64,000 nucleotides of DNA from Dehalococcoidia bacterium (GTDB taxonomy: Bacteria; Chloroflexota; Dehalococcoidia; Dehalococcoidales; Fen-1064): assembly GCA_011171075.1 (NCBI GenBank), contig DUFD01000019.1, positions 19,352 to 83,351 of the forward strand. The letters run 5' to 3'. The position numbers and the translations under genes are program-made. The notes beneath the pieces were generated by a model. It worked only from the letters and a program-made list of their open reading frames with translations. It searched no databases and was not told where the DNA came from. Below are positions 35,911 to 44,588 of the stretch, piece after piece. Every line of letters begins with the position of its first letter. The first letter of the stretch is position 1.

Positions 35911-37145
35911 TACCAGAACCCTCTCTTCTTCCAGGTATAGGGTAGCGCTATCAATTCCGCAATAAAGGGCAGTGGGTCACTCATCGAAAGTACGGCAAAC
36001 TCTTTCTTACCCTTCAGCGAACTGAGGTAGTCCGTGATCTTCATTCGACCGTTTAGTACCTCTATGAGAACGGTGGGTATGTCTGTCGTCAGGCGGATCC
36101 ACTTGACTCCCTTTTCGAAGTTGTCTTGTGAAACCTTCTCTCCCAGTGCATCGAGGTAAGAGAGGTATGGTAAGTCAACACCCGCCTTGATTGCGAGAGT
36201 GTGCCAACCCCAGAGCCTAGCGTTGATTTCAAGCAACTTGTGCCTGCCGTCCCTCGGGTCTCGCATGAATTCAACCTCTGACAGGCCATAATAACCCATT
36301 GCTCCCAGGATTTTTAGCGCGCTGTCTTCCAATTCGGGTATGTCTACGGTTTCGGCATAGGTGCTGGCATGGCCGAAATCCATGGGATGTTGCCTGGGTC
36401 GCTTGGCTACTACCTTGGCTAACAGTTTCCCGTCTCTGGATACCGAACCAACCGAGAACAGGCTGCTGGATCCTCCCGGTATCAGCTCCTGTATTACGAA
36501 CTGCATGCCTTCGACTACCCTGGTTGCTTTTTCGTATTCCTTTACCAGTTCCTCCCTGTTATTTGCCCTAACTGCTTTCTTCTTCGTTCTGCTGTAGAAA
36601 GGCTCTTTTATTGGGGGTTTGATAATGGCCGGGAAGTTAATCTCCAGCTGTTCTATTTCTTTGACGGTTCTCGGATAAAACGTCTTCGGGATTTCGATAC
36701 CACACTTTATAGCCAGTTCATAGGTGAGACTCTTGTCGTAGGTATATTTGGTTATGTCCCATGATGGCGTGGTAACCCGATAGTATTTTTCAAGCTGCTC
36801 TTTATGTTGGGCCAGGAAACGCACCGTCTCATCATCGTTGGGATATATCAGCCACCCCTCAAGGCGTTCTTTTTTAGCCAGTTCTATCAGGAATTCGAAG
36901 AACACATTTTCTTGTTCTATATCAGGGCACTTTGCGAACCGCTTTGTGTATCTTGAAAACCTACCAATACACAGTCCTCGATTAAGCAGATATATTGGAA
37001 CACCATGCCTAGCCAGATTTCTCACGGCACCAAGACCCTGAAAACGACCACCAATGATAACTGCTCCTACCTGCTCAGTTCGGTCTGCAATAGCAGTTCT
37101 TTTATTCTGTTGAGTAATGCTGGCCGTATCAGTCTTTTTTTTCAC
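35910..37145 (-). CDS. ATP-grasp ligase family protein
   Basis: This 411-residue protein has a preATP-grasp start AVIIGGRFQGLGAVRNLARHGVPIYLLNRG. The ATP-grasp fold follows: FPAIIKPPIKEPF, FVIQELIPGGSSSLFSVGSVS, and the metal site SEVEFMRDPRDGRHKLLEINARLWGWHTLAIKAGVDLPYLSYLDALG. This group joins a carboxylate to an amine or alcohol via acyl phosphate and is common in surface-polysaccharide and natural-product loci. Here it is translationally coupled to the decarboxylase-like gene. Together with the FemAB-like gene upstream it suggests that an amino-acid-like group is attached to a lipid or glycan. Confidence 0.83.
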   Translation of the reverse strand: MKKKTDTASITQQNKRTAIADRTEQVGAVIIGGRFQGLGAVRNLARHGVPIYLLNRGLCIGRFSRYTKRFAKCPDIEQENVFFEFLIELAKKERLEGWLIYPNDDETVRFLAQHKEQLEKYYRVTTPSWDITKYTYDKSLTYELAIKCGIEIPKTFYPRTVKEIEQLEINFPAIIKPPIKEPFYSRTKKKAVRANNREELVKEYEKATRVVEGMQFVIQELIPGGSSSLFSVGSVSRDGKLLAKVVAKRPRQHPMDFGHASTYAETVDIPELEDSALKILGAMGYYGLSEVEFMRDPRDGRHKLLEINARLWGWHTLAIKAGVDLPYLSYLDALGEKVSQDNFEKGVKWIRLTTDIPTVLIEVLNGRMKITDYLSSLKGKKEFAVLSMSDPLPFIAELIALPYTWKKRGFW

Positions 37146-37216
37146 CTAATCCGCTTTCGTGTTCGTCTCATCTATCTGGTCGTATCAGTATAGTACTCCC
37201 GGACTTGTTTTCCCCG

Positions 37217-38275
37217 CTACGCGAGATGTTTGTATAATAGTGAACCGGCTGCCCTGAATATAAACTCAGGCATCGAGTATGAGAACAGCTGCATTGCCCG
37301 GTATTTTCTGCTGTTCTCCGGGACTGTAGAAAAACCTCCTACCTCGGGGTAATAGTAATATGGCAAGTCTATCTCATTTGCCCCCCATCTGGCTTTGAAA
37401 GTTCGAAGCCCCTCCTCTTCCGGTGAGCAGCGACCGAAATCAAAGTGGTTGTAGTCGCTGGCACATGCATACCGAATTGCTTCCCAGATAACCAGATTAT
37501 TTGGACGTTTTTGCAGGTATTTCTCGTCAGAAGCATTGGACTTATAGTGAATGTTGTCCTTGTAGGTGATGAAGAGGGCTCCGGCGATGACCTTTGTCTC
37601 CCATTCAGCCATCGCCAGGAAACCTGAGCCCTGGGAGATTATGTGGTGGAAGATAGCCTCGAAGAAAGCGCGGGGTTGCGGCAATACGCCAAGCTTTTTG
37701 CGAGTGGCCACATTCAAGTCATAGAAGCGCTCCATGTCCTCTTTACTCTGGGATATTCGTGCTGTTACACCTCTTTTCTCAGCCTGGCGGATACCCCTTC
37801 TGATGCTATCGTGAAATCTCTTGAGTAGTGTATCCGTATCTGGAGATAAGTCCAGAATATATGAGGTATGAAAATGATGGGCTACCAGACTCAGCTGTGC
37901 CGGCGGTATCCCGTTTGGCCACCCTCTGACCTCAATATATGAAGCCGTCCGCGCATCAATTTCCTTTTTGGCTGAGTCCAAAAGTAGCGTAATAAGGGTC
38001 TCATCCTCTCCCAGAGGATGACAGAAGTCGCAGAATGGTAGGCAAACCAGTCTCTTACCGGTCAACATGCTCCGGATGAGATATAATGGTATCGCAGCCA
38101 TGATTTGGCCTGCTTCATTTTCGAGGACATAATAACGCGGCTTGTAGTCATAGGCTTCTTTAATCACCTTTGCCCAGGCAGAGGTGTGATATATCGTGCC
38201 ATGCTCTTGCCCGGTAACGAACTCGTCCCACCGACTGTCATTTGTAGGGTCGATAATATTAATCTTCTCTGTCAT
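37217..38275 (-). CDS. FemAB-like GNAT-fold acyltransferase
   Basis: This 352-residue protein shows the FemAB arrangement of two GNAT-like halves: HGTIYHTSAWAKVIKEAYDYKPRYYVLENEAGQIMAAIPLYLI, then FHDSIRRGIRQAEKRGVTARI and GFLAMAEWETKVIAGALFITYKDNIHYKSNASDEKYLQKRPNNLVIWEAIRYA, ending with FDFGRCSPEEEGLRTFKARWGA. Known relatives add amino acids from aminoacyl-tRNA to peptidoglycan precursors, and one branch is tied to polysaccharide and exosortase loci. No exosortase is seen here. It may add an amino acid to the glycan or lipid made by the cluster. Confidence 0.85.
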   Translation of the reverse strand: MTEKINIIDPTNDSRWDEFVTGQEHGTIYHTSAWAKVIKEAYDYKPRYYVLENEAGQIMAAIPLYLIRSMLTGKRLVCLPFCDFCHPLGEDETLITLLLDSAKKEIDARTASYIEVRGWPNGIPPAQLSLVAHHFHTSYILDLSPDTDTLLKRFHDSIRRGIRQAEKRGVTARISQSKEDMERFYDLNVATRKKLGVLPQPRAFFEAIFHHIISQGSGFLAMAEWETKVIAGALFITYKDNIHYKSNASDEKYLQKRPNNLVIWEAIRYACASDYNHFDFGRCSPEEEGLRTFKARWGANEIDLPYYYYPEVGGFSTVPENSRKYRAMQLFSYSMPEFIFRAAGSLLYKHLA

Positions 38276-38307
38276 TATCCCTGACGAACGATAGTAGTGT
38301 GTTCAGC

Positions 38308-38329
38308 GGTTACTCTCATGTTAGGCTTA
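38308..38329. promoter_or_regulatory. Weak two-unit candidate of the GGTTAG 11-bp repeat
   Basis: Two 11-base units begin at 38308 (GGTTACTCTCA) and 38319 (TGTTAGGCTTA), 33 bases upstream of the FemAB-like start. Flanking units in register do not match, so this is weaker than the boxes at 25438, 29518 and 39782. Confidence 0.3.
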
Positions 38330-38430
38330 CTTTTCATGTCGCTGAATTTATATAACATATAAATAAGAAACCTTACTTACACTAGTGCCTTCTGACCACA
38401 ATGCTGGAGTATATCTTGAAGGTTGGATCC

Positions 38431-39771
38431 TCAGCTCTGCCTCCTCCCATTCTGCAGCCAGTTTTCAAAAACCCTCAGCACGAAATCGATTAGTGTTATC
38501 GAATCGATATCACCGGTTACAGACAGGGCACTCCTGGCCTTTTCCGGCCACCGCCAGTATCTGAGCAGAGGGGCATCTGTCTGCTCGATTCTCTCGGAAA
38601 GCGGCTTTTCGTCAGCTTCTTCAAACCGTGCCAGGTCGCTGAGATAGATTGGATAGTTGTCGGGCTGCTCGCTTCGCTCGACGATGAACCCCTCACTCTT
38701 TAGAAAACTCACTGCGTCTGGTGAAGTATCCAAACTCACCCCGATTACAGGGCACCTCGGGCTTTCCAGTATGAAATCCCTGGCACTGATACTCTGATAA
38801 CCATTAGCCCATTCAGCAACCGGTGTATTCACTTTGCAGTTTTTGAGTAAAATTGTTGCATTTTCGGAGCAGTTTGCCTTCACGCTGTATCTGTCATTGG
38901 TCTCGTGACTAATCTCAAAGGTAAAGGTATCTCTCTGTCTCCACCATTCAGCGATTTCTCTCAGAGTTGCAGTCCATACAGCAGGGCTGAGTTGCTTTGC
39001 CCGTCGTAAGGTGTCTGTTAAGGCATTCTCACAGATTGGGATACGCTCGGGGTGGAGAGAAATATTGAATAGCTCCCCTCTATCGTATGTCTTCTTGAGG
39101 ATAGACCTCCAGATCTCACTTATAACTTCTCCATTCGAGATACCCAGTCTGTCTACCATTCCCTCATCATCCGGGAAGGAAACTGGGATTTCGACAAGGC
39201 CGTCCACGAACTTCGGCAGTGAAAGGTACTTCTGGGACTCTTTTGGTGTATTGAAATCGAGTAGGCTGTTATAAGCACTCCATCCCTGACTTGTTAATTC
39301 GATTTTGTCCAGTACGTCCCAGTTTATCGCACAACTGCTATCGTAGGCGAAAGACAGGTTACCGAGTGCCTCGACTGTCTCATTATTGATACGCAGAAAA
39401 GGGGCGCGAAAGCCGGTAAAGGGAACATGACAGCTCTCGAAAGAGTGGATTGCTTTCTTGAAATGCCTGACCTGCTCTTGCAGTGGGAGTACACCGTAGT
39501 CGATATGGATATAGCCATGAACAGCAAACTCAACGCCCTGACTGCTCAGCTCTCTTATTATTCCGGGGTGCCTTTCTAAAATCTTGGCTGTTATCGGCAG
39601 GGTAGGTACGCAGCCAAGTTCACTGGTTACAGCGTTATATCTGTTTAGAGTTCGCTCAAATCGATTTGCAGTCATGCCAAACCGACAAAGCACTGTTCCA
39701 ATCCTTCGGAGCAGATTTCTCGTTCCTCTGGACTTCGACAGCATATACGTGGGATTCATGGTTAGCATCAT
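38431..39771 (-). CDS. Polysaccharide deacetylase (NodB) family protein
   Basis: The ORF encodes 446 residues. The NodB-like core includes VPTLPITAKILERHPGIIRELSSQGVEFAVHGYIHIDYGVLPLQEQ, with the HGYIH metal pair, then FTGFRAPFLRINNETVEALGNLSFAYDSSCAINWDV and the late NISLHPERIP histidine. Residues about 290-446 form an extra C-terminal domain of unknown role. Such enzymes N-deacetylate GlcNAc-type sugars. The start is uncertain: the ATG at 39771 lies in a likely -10 element (39767-39772). A GTG at 39693 preceded by GAAGGA, or the ATG at 39744, may be the true start. The four-repeat box at 39782 controls it. Confidence 0.83.
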   Translation of the reverse strand: MMLTMNPTYMLSKSRGTRNLLRRIGTVLCRFGMTANRFERTLNRYNAVTSELGCVPTLPITAKILERHPGIIRELSSQGVEFAVHGYIHIDYGVLPLQEQVRHFKKAIHSFESCHVPFTGFRAPFLRINNETVEALGNLSFAYDSSCAINWDVLDKIELTSQGWSAYNSLLDFNTPKESQKYLSLPKFVDGLVEIPVSFPDDEGMVDRLGISNGEVISEIWRSILKKTYDRGELFNISLHPERIPICENALTDTLRRAKQLSPAVWTATLREIAEWWRQRDTFTFEISHETNDRYSVKANCSENATILLKNCKVNTPVAEWANGYQSISARDFILESPRCPVIGVSLDTSPDAVSFLKSEGFIVERSEQPDNYPIYLSDLARFEEADEKPLSERIEQTDAPLLRYWRWPEKARSALSVTGDIDSITLIDFVLRVFENWLQNGRRQS

Positions 39772-39825
39772 AACACCGTGAGGTTGGAATATGGTTAGAA
39801 TAATGTTATCTGGTGGTTAGAATCA
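39767..39825 (-). promoter_or_regulatory. Four-repeat 11-bp operator (box C) with -10 site upstream of the deacetylase
   Basis: Four units begin at 39782, 39793, 39804 and 39815: GGTTGGAATAT, GGTTAGAATAA, TGTTATCTGGT and GGTTAGAATCA. Nine bases away, in the minus direction, is a -10-like TATGAT (39767-39772), the same spacing as in box A. A further GGTTAGCATCA at 39760 is in register two steps out. The rest of the 319-base gap (39826-40090) has no gene. It holds a TATAAA (40074-40079) 11 bases before the next plus-strand ATG, which could give that gene a nearly leaderless start. Confidence 0.72.
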
Positions 39826-40090
39826 GCATGCAGTGCCAATCTTATCGACGAATGATACGGAATTTTGGATTCTATTGGCTTGCTCTAACATGAGGTCTGG
39901 GAGTCAGCATGAAACGTCCTTCAGCAAAGCTAACATGGCCGTTACGTGCTTCGGTAAGAAAATCACTGGGGCGTGCAGGTGAACAACTGGGGAAGAGTGG
40001 ACTTCACTAGGAAGCCAGCATGTGTTATATTACAATTGTTGTTATATCTCATACAAAGACATTAACATAATGGTATAAAATGCCCTTGTT

Positions 40091-41140
40091 ATGGTAAATA
40101 TCGCAGAACTGGTAAGGAACGTATATTTTTGGGTGGTTGCTATTCTTCTTTTAATTGTTGTTGCCGCCCACTATACAACTGTTAATTCGGGGACGACGCA
40201 TATAGTTGTCATTGTACTTGGGATTATCCCAACAGGCTTCTGCGCAGTCCATTTTGGCTATCGTCCAGGATTCGTAGTGGGGCTCTTGTTAGGCCTGCTA
40301 CTACTCGCTGATATGGCTATGTTCTCGGTTCACACCGTAAATATCGAGATGTCAGTAGAATTGGTAACAGTAGCAGGTTTGGTTGGGTTGGGGGTAGTGG
40401 CGGGTAACTGGGCTGACCGATCGAGGGAAAACGGGCCTCATCTGGAGCCAGGGCAGTATTTTTGGGACTTCGCTGCCAAGACCGCTGTGGGGCAATACAT
40501 AACCGAAAGAGAAGATGAATTCCTGCGTCGTTGTCTTGTTGACTTTCCTAATAAACCCAAGGTTATCGTGGACGCTGGGGCTGGTTCAGGAAGATTCGAG
40601 ACTCTACTTGCGAGTTTCGCCTCCTGGGTAATCACCACCGAAATAGACCAGTCACTAGTTCACAGGCTATCGCAAGCCGGGAACAACGTCCTGCCCTTGC
40701 TGGTTAGTGATACTGCCAAGTGCTTGCCACTGGCTGATGATTCCGTCGATTGTGTGGTATGTATGGAGGTACCGGCTCTAGCAGAACAAAACTGGTTCTA
40801 CGCTGAATGTTTACGCGTTCTAAGACCTGGGGGGGCAATCATCGTCTCTGTGACTAACCGGCTTTCGTGGAAGGGTGCTCTCGCTGTGCTCCGACCGAAA
40901 CGCTATGTGCGTAAACACGCGAGGTACTATCAACGTACAATCCGAGATGTCAGGCTAACTTTGAAGAGAGACGGGTTTGCTATCCGCAGGGTAGCAGGTC
41001 TGAATTGGATACCATTTCCCCATGCCTCTGATAGTCCCTTAGTCCGCCCCGTAGTAGTCTTAGAAAAGACTATAGGGCTGCATAGGTTAAACTGCTTGAG
41101 TCCGTGGGTACTAGTTGAGGCAAGGAAACCATTGCTCTAG
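40091..41140 (+). CDS. Membrane-anchored SAM-dependent methyltransferase
   Basis: In this 349-residue protein, residues 1-110 contain three or four membrane segments (YFWVVAILLLIVVAAHY, THIVVIVLGIIPTGFCAV, FVVGLLLGLLLLADMAMF, LVTVAGLVGLGVVAGNW). Residues 150-280 are a class I methyltransferase with motif I VIVDAGAGSGRFETLL, ITTEIDQSLVHRL, CLPLADDSVDCVVCMEVPAL and CLRVLRPGGAIIVSVTN. The fusion places the catalytic domain at the inner face of the membrane, so a lipid or lipid-linked substrate is plausible. No Shine-Dalgarno sequence is evident before the ATG. Confidence 0.8.
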   Translation: MVNIAELVRNVYFWVVAILLLIVVAAHYTTVNSGTTHIVVIVLGIIPTGFCAVHFGYRPGFVVGLLLGLLLLADMAMFSVHTVNIEMSVELVTVAGLVGLGVVAGNWADRSRENGPHLEPGQYFWDFAAKTAVGQYITEREDEFLRRCLVDFPNKPKVIVDAGAGSGRFETLLASFASWVITTEIDQSLVHRLSQAGNNVLPLLVSDTAKCLPLADDSVDCVVCMEVPALAEQNWFYAECLRVLRPGGAIIVSVTNRLSWKGALAVLRPKRYVRKHARYYQRTIRDVRLTLKRDGFAIRRVAGLNWIPFPHASDSPLVRPVVVLEKTIGLHRLNCLSPWVLVEARKPLL

Positions 41141-41189
41141 ATCTGTCACCTTTACGTTCTTATGGCCACTGGCCCTTTAGCCTAAAAAG

Positions 41190-41264
41190 TGGAGCCAGCG
41201 GACAGATTCGAACTGTCGACCGGCGGTTTACGAAACCGCTGCTCTACCACTGAGCTACGCTGGC
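41190..41264 (-). tRNA. tRNA-Thr (anticodon CGU)
   Basis: The minus strand folds as a full cloverleaf. The acceptor stem is GCCAGCG with CGCTGGC, the D-arm begins GCTC-AGTGGTAGA-GC, and the anticodon stem GCGGT/ACCGC has loop TTCGTAA, giving anticodon CGU, which reads ACG. The T-arm is GACAG-TTCGAAT-CTGTC. The 3' CCA is encoded. No integrase or attachment-site duplication is seen next to it. Confidence 0.95.
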
Positions 41265-41580
41265 TTGAATACGATTTTAATCTGTTTTCCCCTGAAAGTC
41301 CATTACTAGCGCCATTTTAATTCGCTTGTTTTTTATCTCCTTTCGGCACCTTCTTCCTGCAGAGCATGGAGGGATTGAAGTTAAACCGAACCAGGTTCGC
41401 ACTGAGGAATAGGAGTTTATCCAGGAATACACTCATACATTTTTATCAGGAACAGAATTAAAAAAGAGTAAACAGATACAGACATAAAAGCGCACTTGCT
41501 TTGTTATTGAGAATGGGGTAAATTCAGACAACTATTCTAAAGAGAGTGTTTGGCAGTTAGTCCTAGCAGGAGGATATACC
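41265..41580. other. Intergenic region with a candidate promoter for the transglutaminase-like gene
   Basis: This 316-base stretch has no gene. A plus-strand TTGCTT (41496-41501) is 17 bases from TAAATT (41519-41524), a weak promoter match 57 bases before the ATG at 41581. An AGGAGGA ribosome-binding site precedes that ATG. I see nothing else of note. Confidence 0.35.
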
Positions 41581-42537
41581 ATGAGACAGAGCATTACTAT
41601 TATTATCTTCAGTATTGTCGGTGTGGCGGTATTAGTATACTTACTTTCTTATTTTCTGATATATGAACCCGGAAAAGAGAGCCTGCAAGACCAGGTAACG
41701 GCACTTGGACTAGATGTTGATAACCTTGAGAGCACTATTTTAGACCAGGAAAATCAAATCTCAGCCCTGGAATCAGAGAGCGCACTCTACGCTCAGCAAA
41801 TAACCGACTTGGAATCAGAAGTCATCACTCTGCAAACAGATTTGAATGCAGCTGGGCAACAAGTATTATATTACCAGAACCAACTTGCCTTAATACAATC
41901 ACAATTATCAGACTCGCAAGAACTCTTGAATAGTGTATTGGCAATAAGCGTAATCCAGAATTATACGTGGTTTTATCAATATAAATCATGGAACTGTGAC
42001 CTGCCCGTATTACTTTCAACCTATGTTGACTACTCGGAAAGACCAAGGCCAACTTCAATCTCATCGTATGTCGATATGGCAATAGATCCTGATGATGATG
42101 TTTTTATTGCCTCTGTAATACAAGAGATTGACGGGATAGCCTTGGAGTATCATCTTAACGAAGAACAGAGACTGAACTTGGTGATTGCTCTTGTTCAGAG
42201 TATGCCGTACACCGATGATGGTGCAACAACGACTTCTGATGAATACCCTCGTTATCCGATAGAGACTGTATTCGAAAGGGGAGGGGACTGCGAGGATACA
42301 TCGATACTAGTTGCGGCCCTTCTTGACGCAATGGGCTATGATGTTGCCCTGCTTCATCTGCCCGATGCCCAGCACATGGCGGTTGGCGTTGCGCTACCCG
42401 GAGCTTCTGGTCAGTACTACGAGTACGGAGGGAAGCAGTATTTCTATTTGGAGACAACGAATGAGGGTTGGCCAATTGGGCAAATCCCGCTGGAGCTAAT
42501 CAGCACATATACATATATATACCCGCTGAGAGATTAG
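41581..42537 (+). CDS. Membrane-anchored coiled-coil transglutaminase-like protein
   Basis: This 318-residue protein has one N-terminal membrane segment (residues 5-27). A coiled coil follows (about 33-120, heptads rich in Leu, Ile and Gln). The transglutaminase-like domain has Cys237 in ERGGDCEDTSILVAALLDAMGYDVALL and His265 in DAQHMAVGV, then a possible third residue in FYLETTNEGWPIG. This is the Cys-His arrangement of papain-fold transglutaminase-like proteases. The domain would lie outside the membrane. Substrate is unknown. Confidence 0.8.
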   Translation: MRQSITIIIFSIVGVAVLVYLLSYFLIYEPGKESLQDQVTALGLDVDNLESTILDQENQISALESESALYAQQITDLESEVITLQTDLNAAGQQVLYYQNQLALIQSQLSDSQELLNSVLAISVIQNYTWFYQYKSWNCDLPVLLSTYVDYSERPRPTSISSYVDMAIDPDDDVFIASVIQEIDGIALEYHLNEEQRLNLVIALVQSMPYTDDGATTTSDEYPRYPIETVFERGGDCEDTSILVAALLDAMGYDVALLHLPDAQHMAVGVALPGASGQYYEYGGKQYFYLETTNEGWPIGQIPLELISTYTYIYPLRD

Positions 42538-42873
42538 CGGAAAAGAGTGCGATATAGCAGAAGATATTCTTAACAAGAAACAAAGAAATATTCGACAATC
42601 TAACTAAACTGAATTTCACTGCATTTACGTTCATTGTGTAGTGAAAACTAATCCTCGGTAGGCCGCCAGTAAGTAAAGTGCAAAGCATTTTTTGACTGGC
42701 AGGGTGCTTGCCATTGGCAGCCTGACACATCTGTTATACAAGTACAGCACCTGACAAGGAATTGGGTCTTCGGTATCAGTCTTCCGTTATTGTCGTCCTG
42801 TACTCCATCAGGCGGTTGAATTTCGTTTTACTAAGGTATTTTATAAGTATGGCTGTAGAGTACCGCTTACTTA
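42538..42873. other. Gene-free stretch downstream of the transglutaminase-like gene
   Basis: No coding region stands out. A short hairpin AAGTGC-AAA-GCATTT followed by three more T (42676-42693) might serve as a weak terminator for the upstream gene, but the stem is only 6 bp and includes a G-T pair. Confidence 0.25.
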
Positions 42874-42902
42874 TTGACAAGTGACTTTGGTGAGAGTATA
42901 TT
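42874..42902 (+). promoter_or_regulatory. Strong sigma-70-type promoter for the ABC binding-protein gene
   Basis: TTGACA (42874-42879) is 17 bases from TATATT (42897-42902). The leader to the ATG at 43147 is about 240 bases. It contains short inverted repeats (for example CGGTC-GCCT-GACCG near 42995) but no fold that I recognise as a riboswitch. Confidence 0.7.
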
Positions 42903-43146
42903 CTATTTGACTATGTGAGTGTGAGCTCATACTTAGCAGGTACGGGTGTTTTGGTGATTCATACTACTCACCATTATTATCAGGCTAAGCTGTTCGGTCG
43001 CCTGACCGGAATTCAAAACAGTCTTAAGTAAAAAGGAGGTGTCTGCCTGTAAAGAGAATAGATTCCAAGAGCGGGTGATGTAGCGTGGCAGGTCTTGACT
43101 GGGTATAGTATTACTCAGACCAGGATTATCCATTAAGGAGGTCATG

Positions 43147-44463
43147 ATGTTAAGAAAAGTGATTCCTGTATTGGTCGTATGTTCCCTGCTGGTCCTGCTA
43201 ATTGTTCCCGGTTGTGGCGGGGAAGAAGGCAATGTCATCAAGATTGGTGTTATCGGTCCGATGCAGTATGTCCAGGGAGAACACCACTGGTATGGTGCTA
43301 CTATGGCAGCAGAGGAGATAAATGACGCCGGTGGCATTGATGTGGACGGCGAGATGTACACGATCGAACTTATCAAGGCAGACTCGAATGAAATGACAAG
43401 TCCGACCGATGCCGCGGCTGCTATGGAGAAGTTGATAACGGTGGATGGGGCCCAGTTTGTTGTTGGTGGCTTCAGGACGGAGTCAGTGTTCCCTATGATT
43501 GAAGTTGCCATGGACGAAGAGACAATATTCCTAGGTTGTGGAGCCGCCACTGAATCTCTCTGTCAGCTTGCGGTTGATGATTATGACCGCTACAAATACT
43601 GGTTCCGGGTGACCCCATTCAACAGTACCAAGCTAGTAAGCAACTCGCTGATGACCCTGGGTATGGCCGGAGCCATCATGCAGCAGGGACTGGGTCTTGA
43701 GGGACCGATGACAGTAGCCATATTGGCTGAGCAGGCGGAATGGGCTGACGGAATGGTAGCTGCTTATCAGGCATATGTCCCGGCAATGCTCGGGATGGAG
43801 GTAGTTGGTACCTGGAGGCCTTCGGCAACAGCTACCGACCTGAACGCTGAGCTGACGGCTATTGAAGATTCTGGAGCTCACCTGATTTTAACCATCCTTT
43901 CAGGCCCGGTAGGTATTCCCTATGCCAGGCAGCTCGGTGAACTCGAGATACCATGTGCCTCCGTAGGCATCAACGTCGAAGCTCAGAAAGATGGCTTCTG
44001 GGATGCGACCGAAGGTCATGGTAATTATGAGACCACTCTAAATACCTATGCTGAGGGCGTCGCCCTGACCAGTAAAACAGTGGCTTTTATCGAAGAGTTC
44101 CAGGACAGGTACGATCAGACCCCCACCTATAATGCTGGTACCTATGATGCTATCTACTTGCTTAAAGAGGTTATCGAGAGCACTGGTACAATGGACACCG
44201 ATACACTCATTACCGCACTCGAGGAGATAGACTACGTGGGTGCCGGTGCCAGGATAGTCTTCATGGGGACTGACACCACGACCCCACATGATGTAACTTA
44301 TGGTCCTGGCTATTCGACCGGTCTGGCTACCCAGTGGCAGGACGGAGAAATGAAGGCAGTCTGGCCGAATCTGGGTGTCGGTGAATGGGAAGGCGTTACC
44401 TATGAGGGTGTTGTCATGTGGCAGATACCTGACCGGGTAATCGCATATTATACTCAAGACTAA
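43147..44463 (+). CDS. ABC transporter substrate-binding lipoprotein (LivJ-like)
   Basis: I chose the ATG at 43147, 5 bases after AAGGAGG; the ATG at 43144 is too close to it. The protein has about 438 residues with a lipoprotein signal peptide (VIPVLVVCSLLVLLIVPGC, then GGEEG). A type I periplasmic-binding domain follows: IKIGVIGPMQYVQGEHHWYGATMAAEEINDAGGI, DAAAAMEKLITVDGAQFVVGGFRTES, and a late NAGTYDAIYLLKEVIE. The family binds branched-chain amino acids, amides, urea or aromatic and other organic acids. A neighbouring acyl-CoA ligase suggests a carboxylic acid. Confidence 0.88.
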   Translation: MLRKVIPVLVVCSLLVLLIVPGCGGEEGNVIKIGVIGPMQYVQGEHHWYGATMAAEEINDAGGIDVDGEMYTIELIKADSNEMTSPTDAAAAMEKLITVDGAQFVVGGFRTESVFPMIEVAMDEETIFLGCGAATESLCQLAVDDYDRYKYWFRVTPFNSTKLVSNSLMTLGMAGAIMQQGLGLEGPMTVAILAEQAEWADGMVAAYQAYVPAMLGMEVVGTWRPSATATDLNAELTAIEDSGAHLILTILSGPVGIPYARQLGELEIPCASVGINVEAQKDGFWDATEGHGNYETTLNTYAEGVALTSKTVAFIEEFQDRYDQTPTYNAGTYDAIYLLKEVIESTGTMDTDTLITALEEIDYVGAGARIVFMGTDTTTPHDVTYGPGYSTGLATQWQDGEMKAVWPNLGVGEWEGVTYEGVVMWQIPDRVIAYYTQD

Positions 44464-44503
44464 TAGGTTCTCTACTATAGGCAGACTTTATTGAACTGTT
44501 CTT

Positions 44504-44544
44504 GCCGGGGGCCCAAGGAGGCAGTTGTTGCCCGGGTCCCCGGC
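44504..44544 (+). promoter_or_regulatory. Stable intercistronic hairpin between binding-protein and permease genes
   Basis: GCCGGGGGCCC (44504-44514) pairs with GGGTCCCCGGC (44534-44544), giving 11 pairs with one G-T, around an 18-base loop. No T-run follows, so it is not a simple terminator. Hairpins at this place in ABC operons often protect the binding-protein mRNA and lower permease expression. Confidence 0.65.
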
Positions 44545-44588
44545 GGGAAGCAAGGTAATTATTACTAAGAAGGTAGCCGCTATAAGTT

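Noticed and set aside
37217..39771. Exosortase (PEP-CTERM type) system suggested by FemAB-like and deacetylase neighbours
   Set aside because: No exosortase-like membrane protein with its Cys-Arg-His motifs is encoded, and no sorting signal is visible in the window.
41190..41264. tRNA-Thr as an integration site for a mobile island
   Set aside because: There is no integrase, transposase or repeated tRNA end anywhere in the window.
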